Shown here: positions 25,767 to 39,100 of the stretch, one piece after another
Position numbering within the stretch: the first letter of the stretch is position 1
Layout: each line of letters starts with the position of its first letter
Source: Epichloe hybrida
Taxonomy: Eukaryota; Ascomycota; Sordariomycetes; Hypocreales; Clavicipitaceae
Length of the DNA: 64,000 nt
Direction: 5' to 3'
NCBI GenBank assembly: GCA_019022495.1
Contig: JAFEKR010000012.1
Span: 372,001 to 436,000, forward strand
The notes under the pieces: generated by a model
Seen by the model: only the letters and a program-made list of their open reading frames with translations
Told to the model about the DNA's origin: nothing
Database searches by the model: none
Made by a program: the position numbers and the translations under genes

Positions 25767-27200
25767 ATGCTTATATATAAAGGGGAAATATATAAAAGCC
25801 TATAGAATTTCTTAGTAAACTTAGATATACTATTTAAATTAGACTACTATACCTTTAAGAATAACATAACTAAGGTAGCGTATATAAGCAGCTGCCTAGC
25901 TAGTAATACAAAGTAATAGTAAATATATTATATAGCTATGAATAGGCATATAAATTATTTATTAATTACCTAGGTAAATTTTCTAGAATAGTTAAAAACT
26001 AGAATAATAGATATAGGTATAAGACACTTAGAAGTAATAAGGTTATTACTAAATCTTAGGTAAAAAAATAGCTAATTATTTTAATCCTTTATATAAGCCT
26101 AGGATAAGGTAAAAGCTAAGTTACCTAAAGAAATCCCTATATATTTAAGAATTATAATTTTTCTAAATAGCTTAAATAATACTATAAGGAAGCAAATAAT
26201 TAGTTAAGAGATTCTAATAACCTAAAGCTAACTATAAGGCTAGGGTAAGAAAGCAAAGGTTATAATAGGTTTAGGCTAAAATAATAAAAAAGGTTAGGAC
26301 TTTAAAAGAAAGAGGTAATGCTCTTATTTTACATTACCTATAAATAGGGCGTAGTAATAGAGTGAAAACTAAGGAAGAAGATTATCCCTAGTGTGCTATA
26401 AATATAAAAAGCCTAGGTATACTATACTAACTTATTAAGCACTAGATTATTTTACCTATAAAAGTACTAAATATATAACTAAAAAGCATAGGGAAAGGAG
26501 TAATAAAGCTATGTCTCCTAATATAATACTAGTTTAATTAGTATAGACTTAGGAATGCGATCTTACTATAGAATACCCTATAGATAATAGAATAAGAATA
26601 CAAGTATCTCTATAATAAGATAACTAGTAGTTAGCTATATAAGCGCTATTTAATATAAGTGTATAGTCTTTAATAATTTATCTAAAATTATTATTAAAAA
26701 AGGATTAGGAGAATATAATTTAATTAAATAGGATATTAGAGAGTGTAAGCAAAAAAGTGATTTTATATTAAGGAATTCTAAAAAAATTAGTTAAGATAAA
26801 AGATAGTATAGGATTTGTAAAGGTCTACTAAGTTAGCTACTTTATTGCTAATATAAGTAAAGGGATAATTCTAGGTATAGACTAGATTAAAGAGTATTTA
26901 CCTATAATTATATATTAGGAGCATAAATACTAGAGATATCTAGTAATAATAAAATATCTCTCCTTTACTTATAGTAAGTAGTAAGTATATAAAGAGAAAA
27001 AAATAGTAGTAGTTACTTTATTATTAAGAGTAATAAAGATTAAGCTAAGTATTCTAGAAAATAAAAATTAAAAAGGAAAAGGAAAAGGCTAATTAAAGGA
27101 CCTAGTAGTAATAAACATATAAATAAATAGTAAAGCAACTATATAGATCCTTAAGTATGCTTATTTATAGTAAAAAAGCAAAGGTATTATAGTTATACTA
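25767..27200 (+). pseudogene. Element C gag remnant
   Basis: From ATG 25767 the frame shows a retrotransposon Gag-like order with an EIYKSL-like start, a long helical stretch and a zinc knuckle at 26394-26435. The knuckle has CCHC spacing, but its ligands read Cys, Tyr, Tyr, Tyr. Several TAG/TAA stops interrupt it. The same knuckle in element B (about 34990-35070, minus) reads Tyr at all four positions. The 3' limit is approximate. Confidence 0.75.
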
Positions 27201-30200
27201 ATTTTAGAAAACACAAGTAGTAAAGAAGCTATGTTAAATTAGGATAAGAGTACTAAGTGCCTTACACTAATAATCCTAGAAAAATATAGGGAGTTTATAG
27301 ATATTTTTTCTAAAGAGTTAGTAAGTAAGCTTCCTAAACTAGGAGAGCGTACTTATATAATTAAATTAGAAAAAAGGAAAACACTACCTTAGGGGCCTAT
27401 ATATAATTTAGCTAAAAGGGAACTAGAGGTTCTTAGAGAGTACCTTATAAATACATAGCTTAAAGGGTAAATTAGAAAATTAATTAGCCTAGCTAAAGCC
27501 CTAATTTTATTTATTTTAAAGAAAGGAGGGAAATTAAGGCTTTATATAAATTATAGGGGCCTAAATAAGATTATAATTAAGAATAAGGCCCCTTTGCCTC
27601 TTATTACTAAAATTCTTAAATAATTAGCAAGCATAGTTATTTTTATAGTCTTAGATTTAAAAGATATATACTACTAGCTACGTATTCGCTTAGGTAATAA
27701 GTGGAAAATAGCGTTTTATTATTAGTATAGCTACTTTAAATATCTAGTAATGCTATTTAAACTAGTTAATACACTAGTGACTTTTTAGGAGTATATTAAT
27801 AATACTCTTAAAGGACTTATTAATAAGACTTACATTATCTATCTAGATAATACGCTAATATATAGTAGTAAGGTTAAAGATTATATAAAGTATATTAAAT
27901 AAGTTTTATATAAGTTTAGAGAGATAAGTCTTTTTATTAACCTTAAGAAGTGTTAATTTTTAGTTAAGGAAGTTAAATTTTTAGGTTTTAAGATATTAGA
28001 GAAAGGTATTATAATAAACCTAGTAAGAGTTAAAGCAATTATAACCTAGCTAATACCACGCAGTGTTTTTAATATTTAGTTATTTCTTAGTTTTACTAGA
28101 TTTTACTGCTGTTTTATTAAATAGTATAGTAAAGTTATTATTCTATTAATAGATTGCCTTAGAGGGAATTAACTAGTAATATTTAAACTAAAACCCTATA
28201 AGCTAGTAGCGTTTAGAGAGCTTTAATAAAGATTTTAGGAAGCGCTAATTTTAGTGTATTTTAACTTACTTATATATCTTAGAGTAAAGATAGATATATC
28301 TAGATATGTAATTAGGGCTATACTTATAATATTAGTGCTAGGTTACTAGCACCTAGTTACGTTTATATTAAGAAAGATAACTAATACTAAATTATAATAT
28401 TTAATACCTAATAGTAAATTATTAGCTATCTAAGAGGCTTTTCGTATATAAAGACACTATCTTACTTATTTAGCTTATATAATTAAAGTTATTATAGATT
28501 ATTTAAACTATAAGTACCTTACTATAAAGCCTAAGCTTACTAGTAAGTAAGTAATTACGCTTAATAAGCTTTATCCTTTTAATTTTAAGATTATATATTA
28601 TGTAAGGAAATTAAATCCTACTAACTTACTTTTAAGAAAACTAGATTTTATAAGTAAAGTAAGGAAAGAGGAAGTAATAACTATATAACTTCTTGCCTTT
28701 TTATCTAAATTTATAGATACTAAGAGATAAGAACACTATAGTAATATTATTAATACCATAGGCTCTATAAAAACATTACTTAATATAACTAATAGTTAGT
28801 TATAATAACACTATAATAATACTACTAATATCTAGGGTTTTAAAAAATTATAACTTAACTATATTCCTAAAAAACCTAATAATCTAGATAATCTTAGAAG
28901 AGTTATATTAGTAAGGTTATTTAATACTTTTTATACTTCTATTAATAAGCAATAAGCTAGCTATAGTAATACTATTAGTACCTAGTATATATATTATTTA
29001 TTACTTAATTATTTTAATTTTCCTATTAGACTAGCTATTACTAATAGGGATAGACTAGCATAGGTTATTACTAGTAAGTAGCAAGGGCGCCCCTTAAAAA
29101 CATTACTTATTTATATCCTTATAAGACTAGAAGTATCTATTAAACTAATTACTTATAGAGATATTATAGCTAGGATCTAATTTATTTAAAGAACCTCTTC
29201 TAAGTTTAACTCTAACTTTCTAGAAAAGAGCTTAGAATTAAAACCCCTAATTTAAGTCTTATTATATAAAGCATAGTAAGGTAATAACTTTACTATAGCT
29301 TAATTAAAGTTACTTAAAAGTAGTAATCTAGCTATATCCTAGATATAGTTAATTAAACCCTCTAAGCTATTAATATTTAAGAATTATATTTTTATTTCTC
29401 TAGGTATAAGGAAAGAAATTTTATTACTAACTTATAATAACCTTACTACTAGGTACTAAGGAGTAAGTAAAACTTTTTATTAGATTATAAACTAATATTA
29501 TTAGCTAATAATAAAGAAAGATATAAAGGTATATATTAGCACTTATATAAATTATTAGACTTTAAAACTAAGGCATTATAAACTATATAGTAAGCTAGCT
29601 ATGTTACTAGCGCCTAATTACCCTTTTTAAGAATTATTAATAGATTTTATTACTAGACTTTCACTAGTGAAAGATTTAAATTAAACCTATAATATAATTT
29701 TAGTTATTATTAACTATTTTATAAAATATAGTATTTATATCCTTATTTTAACGTAACTAACTAGTAATAGGCTAGTAACTATATTCTTAGAATATGTTTT
29801 TAGAGACTATAAAGCCTTAGAAGGTATTATAATAGACTAAGGTTCTATATTTACTAGTGGTTTCTAGATAACTTTTTGCTATTTTCTTATAATAAAGCAG
29901 TTACTTAGCACTGCTTTTTACCCCTAAATAGATAGTTAAATAAAATATTTAAACTAGGTCTTAAAACATTATTTAAGGGCTTTTACTCATACTAAATAAA
30001 CTAATTAGGTAGATAACCTATTAATAGCGTAATTTATATATAACATAAGTAATCACTTAACGTATAGCTATACACTAGTAAAGGTATTATAAGGTTATAC
30101 TCCTAGAGGTCTATAGTAAGTAGTAGTAAATATCCCTTTAGTAAATAATTAAGCTAAAAGTAAGATTTTAGCACTAAGAGAGAAGCATACTATAATTAAG

Positions 30201-30680
30201 TAGCTTTTAAGTAACTTATAAACTTAGTATAAAAAATATTATAACTAGAAGAAAACTTTAATAAGGTTTAAAGTTAGTAACTATATTTTATTATTAATAA
30301 AAAACATTAACCTAAGACACCTTAGTAAGAAGCTAGCTATAAAGTATCTAAGCCCTTATAAGATTAAAAAGGTAATTAGAAGTTATAGATTAGTGTATTA
30401 ATTAAAATTACTACCTAGGACTTAATTATATAATATATTTAATATTACTAGTCTTAAACCTTTTAAAGAGAACCTAATAAATATAGAAGATATATCCTTA
30501 CTATAAGATACTATTAAAGATAATAAATAAGAGTTTAAAGTTAAGAGAATTATTTTACACTATTATAATAGAAGGTATTATAAATATCTAGTTAAATAGA
30601 AAGGCTATAATACTTTAGAGAATTCTTAGGTATTAAAAAGGGATTTTATTACTAAAGAAATTATTAATAACTATAAGTAA
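27200..30680 (+). pseudogene. Element C pol remnant: RT, RNase H, integrase, chromodomain
   Basis: The reverse transcriptase is recognised by the LDLKDIYY stretch near 27651-27675 (family LDLRDAYH) and by the catalytic box at 27840-27851. That box reads Y-L-D-N, with the second catalytic Asp now Asn (AAT). The integrase around 29600-30100 keeps recognisable stretches such as IDFITRLSL and FLEYVFRDY. The chromodomain at 30531-30675 reads YLVK-stop-KGY, where chromoviruses have YLVKWKGY, which fits TGG-to-TAG. Chromodomains of this type direct integration to heterochromatin by binding methylated H3K9. Confidence 0.85.
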
Positions 30681-32620
30681 TAGCTAAGTAATAAAGTTAA
30701 TATAAGGTAATTATATTTTATAACTTAATACACTAAAGATATTAGAAAATAAAGTTAATTTACTTAAATAACTTAAATAATCTATTATATAGCTACTAAG
30801 TACTTATCCCTTTATAATAGAGTTAGCCCTTAAGATTACTAGTCCCTTATTATTAGTAATAGCTATAGAAGCTATAAAGAAAAAGGCCTTAGGAGTATCT
30901 TTATTATTAGAATCCCTCTCTTTATATATATAAACCTAAAGTATATTAAGGAGCTTAATAAAACTAATATATTTAGGTAAATTAATAGTATTTAGTATAA
31001 ACTACTAGTAAGTTAGTTAAGTATTAGCTATGTATATTAAGAAAGCTTACCTTTAGGATATTCTAGGCTATAAAGTAAAGAGAGTTTAAAATATTAATCT
31101 AAGTCTCTAGATTTATAGTATTACTTAGTAACGCTATTATAGTATATTTATTATATTTTACCTTATAAGTAATATTAGTAAATATTTAAGCGTAGTAAAT
31201 ATAACCACGCTTATTAAAATTTTTATAAACTAGGATAGTATTCTATAGCTTTTTCTTTACTTTTATAATAAGCTAGTAGTAAGTTAGTAGTAATCTAGTA
31301 TCTAGGAAATAGGATTATACTTACTTTATTTTAATAGTAATAGCTACCTTTAGGAGTAGCTTTAATAAGTTTAAATAGCCTATTATAAAGCTATATAATT
31401 TAAGCTAAAGTCTAGTAGTGTATTAGTAATAACTAGGTAAATTCTAGTTAAAAGAGATATACTATAATATAGTTTTTATTATTTTAGAAGTAATAAGCAT
31501 ATTTTATTAAATAGCCTATTAAATATTAGCTATAAAGAAGTAGTAAGTAAGTAAAGAAGTTATACTTAAAGATTTATTATATTTAGCTAGGAAGGTTTTT
31601 TTATTAATAAGGTATTTTAAAATCTTATAAGTACTGTTTTTTAGGAGGATATTTTATATTATTACTTACTAATAATAGCGTATATATAAAATCTTCTTTA
31701 AAGTTATTTTACTAGTAGTAAGTTAGTAATAAAGACACTATAAGAATATAATAAACTTATAATAAGATTTTAGAAGAAGTTTGCTTTTAAGGAGACTTTA
31801 TAGGAGATTTCTTAGTTAATAGATTTTCTTAAGGTATTAATAAAGGCAGAGTTTAAGCATAAGACTTAGACATAGTAAACTAGCTATAAGTTAGCTATAA
31901 TAGACTAGATAAGGAAGTTATACTAATAAGAGTATAAACTTATAAGCTAGATAAGGGTAAGAAACTAAGATAAATAAGGATAGATAATAATAATAATTAG
32001 GGACTAAAAGAGGTTATAATTACTAAGTAATAGTAGTAAGAGAGCTATTACTTAGCTAGTAAGGGTAACTTATAAGGTTAAGGGATATTATAAAAGAAAG
32101 GAAAAGTATAAAAAAGGGGAAAAATTAGTCTCTTTTATATTAACCCTAGACCCCTTAAGTAATCTAACGCACTATGTATAGGTAATTTATAAATTATAAT
32201 AATAACTATTAGCACTACTAAACGCATATATGCCTAATAGCTACAAGCTTATAGTAACTATAATATAAGCCCTCTAGTTAGACTATTTAAAACCCTAGCA
32301 TTAGGTACCTTATTTATTTAACTAATTACAAAAATTAATATAGGTTATTTATATTATTTTTTCTAGCTATATAATAGGCAATAACATTTGTTTTACTATA
32401 GTAAAGCCACGTGTAAGCTACTATTAAAACATTACTAACTATAATAAGGGGTTATTTTTAATTAGTAGCATTATTATTATTATTTCTTTTTATTTACTTA
32501 TATATCTAGATATAAGGTGCCTTATCTTATTTTTCCTTACAAAGCTCTAATATAGTAACTACGCCCTAAGTAAGTAGCTTATTTTATAATTAAGGTTAAT
32601 TATATATAGGGGGGGTATTA

Positions 32621-32890
32621 TATTAGAAGCGTAGAGGTTAAAGATAGGATATTTATTAAAGCAAGTCTTTAAAGAACCTTTAGGCTATGTAAATAACAAA
32701 GAGGCTAGCTAGCTATAAGATAGCTATATGCTTATAAAGCAAGGTATTTATTAAAGACTACGCATATTATTAGTGCTAGGTTAGAGATTAAAACCTTCAC
32801 GCACCTGCCCCTAGCTAGCATCTATCTAGCAGCGACTGCGATAGTCTTAGCCATCACTTCGTTCTTAACCTTTCAGTGCAAGCCGTGACA
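32621..32890 (+). repeat. 3' LTR of element C
   Basis: A 270-bp direct repeat of 25008-25277, here beginning TATTAGAAGC (TGTTAGGAGC in the other copy) and ending GCAAGCCGTGACA. It is preceded by the polypurine tract ATAGGGGGGG, which fixes the element orientation as plus. Its last 110 bases are nearly unmutated while its first part is heavily mutated, the mirror image of the 5' LTR. Confidence 0.92.
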
Positions 32891-35722
32891 AAAGCTTATT
32901 AAGCGTAGTTACTTACTTACTAATAAGCTTAGGCTTTATAGTAAGGTACTTATAGTTTAAATAATTTATAATAACTTTAATTATATAAGCTAAATAAGTA
33001 AGATAGTGTCTTTATATATAAAAAGCCTCTTAGATAGCTAATAATTTACTATTAGGTATTAAATATTATAATTTAGTATTAGTTATTTTCCTTAACATAA
33101 ACATAACTAGGTACTAGTAACCTAGCACTAATATTATAAGTATAGCCCTAATCGCATATCTAGATGCATTTATCTCTACTCTAAGATATATAAGTAAGTT
33201 AAAATACACTAAAATTAGCGCTTTCTAAAATCTTTATTAAAGCTCTCTAAACGCTACTAGCTTATAGGGTTCTAGTTTAAATATCACTAGTTAATTCCCT
33301 TTAAGGTAATCTATTAATAGAATAATAACTTTACTATACTATTTAATAAAATAGTAGTAAAATCTAGTAAAACTAAGAAATAACTAAATATTAAAAACAC
33401 TACGTAGTATTAGCTAAGTTATAATTACTTTAACTCTTACTAGGTTTATTATAATACCTTTCTTTAATATCTTAAAGCCTAAAAATTTAACTTTCTTAAC
33501 TAAAAATTAACACTTCTTAAGGTTAATAAAAAGACTTACCTCTTTAAACCTATATAAAACTTATTTAATATACTTTATATAATCTTTAACCTTACTACTA
33601 TATATTAGTATATTATCTAGATAGATTATATAAGTCTTATTAATAAGTCCTTTAAGAGTATTATTAATATACTCCTAAAAAGTTACTAGTATATTAACTA
33701 GTTTAAATAGTATTACTAAATATTTAAAGTAGCTATATTAATAATAAAACGCTATTTTCCACTTATTACCTAAGTAAATACATAGCTAGTAATATATATC
33801 TTTTAAATCTAAAACTATAAAAATAACTACACTTACTAATTAATTAAGAATTTTAGTAATAAGGGGTAAAGGGGCCTTATTCTTAATTATAATCTTATTT
33901 AGGCCCCTATAATCTATATAAAGCCTTAATTTCCCTCCTTTCTTTAAAATAAATAAAATTAGGGCTTTAGCTAGGCTAACTAATCTTCTAATTTACCCTT
34001 TAAGCTACATACTTATAAGGTACTCTTTAAGAACCTCTAGCTCCCTTTTAGCTAAATTATATATAAGCCCTTAAGGTAGTGTTTTCCTTTCTTTTAATTT
34101 AATTATATAAGTATAACCTCCTAGTTTAGGAAGCTTACTTACTAACTCTTTAGAAAAAATATCTATAAACTCCTTATATTCTTCTAGGATTATTAGTATA
34201 AGGCACTTAGTGCTCTTATCCTAATTTAATATAGCTTCTTTATTACTTATATTTTCTAAAATTAGTATAACTATAATACCTTTGCTTTTTTATTATAAAT
34301 AAGTATACTTAAGGATTTATATAGTTACTTTACTATTTATTTATATATCTATTACTACTAGGTTCTTTAATTAGCCTTTTTCTTTTCCTTTTTAATTTTT
34401 ATTTTCTAGAATACTTAGCTTAATCTTTATTACTTCTAATAATAAAGTAATTACTACTATTTTTTTCTCTTTATATACTTATTACTTACTATAAGTAAAG
34501 GAGAGATATTCTATTATTACTAGATATCTCTAGTATTTATACTCCTAATATATAATTATAGGTAAATACTCTTTAATCTAGTCTATACCTAGAATTATCC
34601 CTTTACCTATATTAATAATAAAGTAACTAACTTAGTAAACTTTTATAAATCCTATATTATCTTTTATTTTAACTAATTTTTTTAGAATTCCTTAATATAG
34701 AATTACTTTTTTACTTACACTCTTTAATATTTTATCTAATTAAATTATATTCTCCTAATTCTTTTTTAATAATAATTTTAGATAAATTATTAAAGACTAT
34801 ATACTTATATTAAATAGCGCTTATATAGCTAATTACTAGTTATCTTATTATAAAAATACCTATATTCTTATTCTATTATCTATAGGGTATTCTATAGTAA
34901 GATTATATTCCTAGGTCTATGCTAATTAAACTAGTATTATATTAGAAAACATAGCTTTATTACTACTTTCTTTATACTTCTTAGTTATATACTTAGTACT
35001 TTTATAGGTAAAATAATCTAGTGCTTAATAAGCTAGTATAGTATACCTAGGCTTTCTATATTTATAGTATACTAGGGATAATCTTTTCCCTTAGTCTTTA
35101 CTTTATTACTATACCTTATTTATAAGTAATATAAAATAAGAGTATTACCTCTTTCTTTTAGAGTCCTAACCTTTTCTATTATTTTAGCCTAAACCTATTA
35201 TAACCTTTACTTTCTTACCCTAGCCTTATAGTTAGCTCTAGGTTATTAAAATCTCTTAACTAATTATTTACTTTCTTATAGTATTATTTAAGCTATTTAA
35301 AAAGATTATAATTCTTAGATATATAAGGATTTCTTTAGGTAACTTAGCTTTTACCTTATTCTAGGCTTATATAAAGGATTAAAATAATTAGTTATTATTT
35401 TACCTAAGATTTTATAATAACCTTATTACTTTTAAGTATCTTATACCTATATTTATTATTCTAGTTTTTAACTATTCTAGAAAATTTACCTAGGTAATTA
35501 ATAAATAATTTATATACTTATTTATTACTATATAATATATTTACTATTACTTTATATTACTAGCTAGGTAGTTACTTATATATATTACCTTAGTTATATT
35601 ATCCTTAAAGGTATAGTAATCTAATTTAAATAGTATATTTAAGTTTACTAAGAAATTCTATAGGCTTTTATATATTTTCCCTTTATATATAGGCATTTTT
35701 ATCTATATTTTAATAAGATTAC
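32891..35722 (-). mobile_element. Element B, right part: inverted copy of the element C family
   Basis: The reverse complement matches element C from about 25740 to 28567 over the same length, so this is the 5' half (gag and RT) of the oppositely oriented copy interrupted by element C. It starts with the right target duplication AAAGC (32891-32895). It stops at 35722, equivalent to C position 25740, so its 5' LTR and leader are missing. The LTR of element D begins at the next base. Confidence 0.85.
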
Positions 35723-36190
35723 TGTTAGTTACACCAAGGAACGTTGCACTAGTGCGAAGAGGTTAAATTCAATGAAGTTAATGATAATAGCTAATAATTA
35801 AGAGAGAAGAGAAGAGGGAGAAGGAGAGGAATCTAGCTAGGAGAGAAGGTAAGCAAAAGAGGGGAAAAAGTAAGGCTATAGTGTGGTGCTACTACTAACA
35901 GAGCGGGGTAGCTTATGATATATCTAATTACATTACGTGCATCCCTTTAGTGGCTTTACTCTTTAGCTATGGTTAGACTATCTATTATCTAAAGGTCTAA
36001 AGGAAGCTACACTAGTAGTCTCTCTTTTCTTTGTAGCTAAAGGAGCCTAAAAACATAATAAAAATCGGATTAAAGGAAAGTGTATATAAGTAAATCCCTT
36101 AATAGGAATCTATAGTCTTTATTAGCTATTATAGCTTTGGTTATTCTAATTAACCTAGTTATTACAATCTATACCTATATGCCTATTATA
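35723..36190 (-). repeat. 3' LTR of element D (copia)
   Basis: On the plus strand it starts TGTTAGTTACACC and runs to about 36190, directly next to the polypurine tract of the copia element. It is visibly less mutated than the internal copia sequence. The inner end (TATAATAGG on the minus strand, perhaps originally TGTAATAGG) is approximate, and no second copy is present in the window. Confidence 0.6.
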
Positions 36191-39100
36191 TTAATCCTCC
36201 CCTCTGCCTAACCTTATAGGTCTCTTAACCTAACCTTTTACACAAATTGTTAATTCGTTTAGATTAATTAAGGTTAAGAGGGCTGAATTTAACAATGCCT
36301 TTGTTATCACATTAGCTAGATTATCGCTACCGTTAATCTATCTAACTTTATAGACTTCCCTCCTTTTATATAACTACTAAAGGGCTATAATATTAATTAT
36401 TAGCCACTTCTCTTTCGTTATGCCTAGCTTTATAAGGCATTTATATAACAAGAAAGAGTCTGTATAGAGAATTATCAGGATCCGAGGCATCTTTAATTAG
36501 TCTGTGATTATATAAAGGGTTGTAAATATTACGTACGCGATATTAGCACCTTAAACTATGCTATATAGCTTAGATGTAAGTGCGCTATAGGTTACACGCT
36601 TACTTTTTATAAAGCTATACGTGATAATGTTCCCTTTTAAGATAAAGGTATTGTTTTCCTTTATCACTTTATTACTAATTATAATAATATATCTAATCTA
36701 TAAACTTAGATCTTTATTATTAGTAAGGGACCTATCTATAAACACAAAGAGTTTTGCCTCTTTAAGAGTTAAGGGGATATACTATAATCCCCGCTACTAA
36801 TGCTTAATTTGCCACTTAAGGCGTTTATTAAGTTATAAGATATTATTAGCAAAGGGTTCTTAGTGTTATATAGTAATTAATAGGTTATATAATACCTCTA
36901 GTTAACAGACTATGGCGATGTAACTTCCTTAGGCTCTTTGCTTTACGTAATCTTGCCTTACTATTAGTAATTAAGGGTTGATTTCCTTAATCTTCTAACT
37001 TTAGCCCTTTTAGGTTAGGGTTAGGGAGTTATTAGCGTTTTAGGTTAAGATATAGCTATTAAAGATAAGGGGATTTGTAGTTATAAGGCGTTATTTTTCT
37101 TTAGCTATAAACTTTACCTTCTAGAGCTCTCTTTTTTCTTTCTTAAAGAAGTTATTATTACTAAGACCTAGCGTGTTATTTATTTACATCCTTATAATGC
37201 TAAAGAGGTTTTTATTATTTAGGGCTATAATTAGCAGGCAGGGATTATATATTAAGGTTATTATGTTAAGATTATCCCTGTGGTAGCGAAAATATATTAC
37301 CCACTAGTGGGTTCTAGCCTTTGCAATCCTATAGAGGGGCTTAATTACCTCTATTATTATGCCTTTTAAAAAGAGGTGTGCGATTTGCTTTAGTAATTTC
37401 ATAATAATTAGCCTATTTAGGGTTGTTTAGGATTAAACATAAGCTTGCGTAATGTCTTATAGCTAAAGGTAAATTCCTTTTCGCTTTAATAATAAAGTAA
37501 GGGCTATAATAATCCGTTAGCTTAATTACTATATTATTAGCAATTAGGTTAAGATAGCCTCTTTTCCTCTATTATTATGCCCTTGCACAACAAGGCGCGA
37601 TTTCTTGTATAGTGTTTTAGTGCCTTTACCTTTAATCTCTTAGACTATATAAGAATTAAAGATCTAGTGGCCTCTATGCTTTACTAGATTAAATATTATA
37701 AATCTAAACACATTATAAGCTTATAATGCATTAATCTTAGCTTAATTAAATTATTTAAAGGGGCTCCCTAGGGTTATAATCTTTCTCTCTTAGTAAAGTT
37801 AAAGGGCAAGGTTCTAGTTAGCCTTTTCTTTTACTATAAGAAATACTATATTTAGCACTCCTCTAGCTATAATCTCCTTAATTAATACATTCTCTTAGTC
37901 TTTATTAATAAACACAAGGGGCTTTATAAGTCTAATAAGCTCCTTAGGATTATAAACCTAGGCCCTAGTTACCTTTACTTTTACTTCCTTAGGGCTACTA
38001 GCTTTATAGCTTTCTATAGGGGTAGCTTTAGCTACCTTAAGGCTTACTATAAGTTCTTTAACTTTATAGCTTCCTATAAGATTACCTTTAGCCTTAATAG
38101 CCTTTATAAGCTTCTCTATACCCTTATTAATAAAGAATTAAACTATAAGGTTTTTCCTTAGCCTCCCTTACTTTCTCTTTACTAGTATCTCTTCCTTTTC
38201 TTTCTTTACCCTATTACCCTTTATAAGTAGCTTATTCCCCTAGGCCCCCTTAGCCCTTTCTTATAATAAGGCTATAGTATTAAAGGGGGCTATAGCGTAA
38301 GAAAGGGCTATATTATAGGCAAGGACCTCTAGGTCTAGGTTATATTCCCTAATATCCTAAAGCCTTTGCTTATTAGCCCCTATATACTATAAGTCTTTAT
38401 AGTATAGCTTTACTACTATAAAGCAAAACTTAGCTAGGCCACAGGGTATCTTAACTATATAAGTCTCCCTATTAGTAGCTAATAGCTTATAAGGGCTATG
38501 CTATTTACCTTTTCTCTCTTTATATATATACATTAGTCTGCAGTGGTAGCTAATATATTAGTAATGTATTAGGGCTATTCTAGGCACTAAGGGCTTTATA
38601 AACCTACCTCTTAGCTAGGTAATAGCAGACTTTATTAGTTACCTTCTAAATTACTTTAGCTTATTAAATAATAGAGACACTTAGTAATAACTTATCTATT
38701 ATCTATAGGTAAGCTCTAAAGACTAGTAAGGTTAGTATAAGGCTATTAGGGCTTGCTAAGTTATTAATAGCTTTAATAGCTATCTAGAGTCACTACTTAG
38801 GAGTAATTTCCTTGCTAATTAAGTCTATAATAATATTATAAGCCTATTAAAGAGGTCTATAATATCTCTTAACCTTTCTAATACTATTATAGGCTTTAAT
38901 AGGCATTTTATTAATATTAATTAATATTAAGCGAGCATAATGCCTAAATTTAGCTAAGGCAAAGTTATTGCTAGCATCGTGAACAATCTAGTCTAGAGGG
39001 CCTAGATATGTATTAATCTAGTACTCTCTAATTATATCCTAGATATCATAAGCTTTTTACTTCTTAAGGTTAAGGAATTAGGCTACTTAAAATAAGGTTA

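Larger units (their letters stand above)
25008..32890 (+). mobile_element. Element C: full-length chromovirus (Ty3/gypsy) with two LTRs, RIP-inactivated
   Basis: A 7883-bp element bounded by two 270-bp LTRs and a 5-bp target duplication. Order on the plus strand is 5' LTR, leader, gag from an ATG at 25767 with zinc knuckle at 26394-26435, reverse transcriptase (about 27380-27960), RNase H (about 28200-28600), integrase (about 29350-30100) and chromodomain (30531-30675). About 1.9 kb of sequence without a recognised domain follows, then a polypurine tract ending in seven G (32609-32615) just before the 3' LTR. Gag-RT-RH-IN-chromodomain order defines a chromovirus. Stops throughout show it is dead. 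It is nested in element B. Confidence 0.92.
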
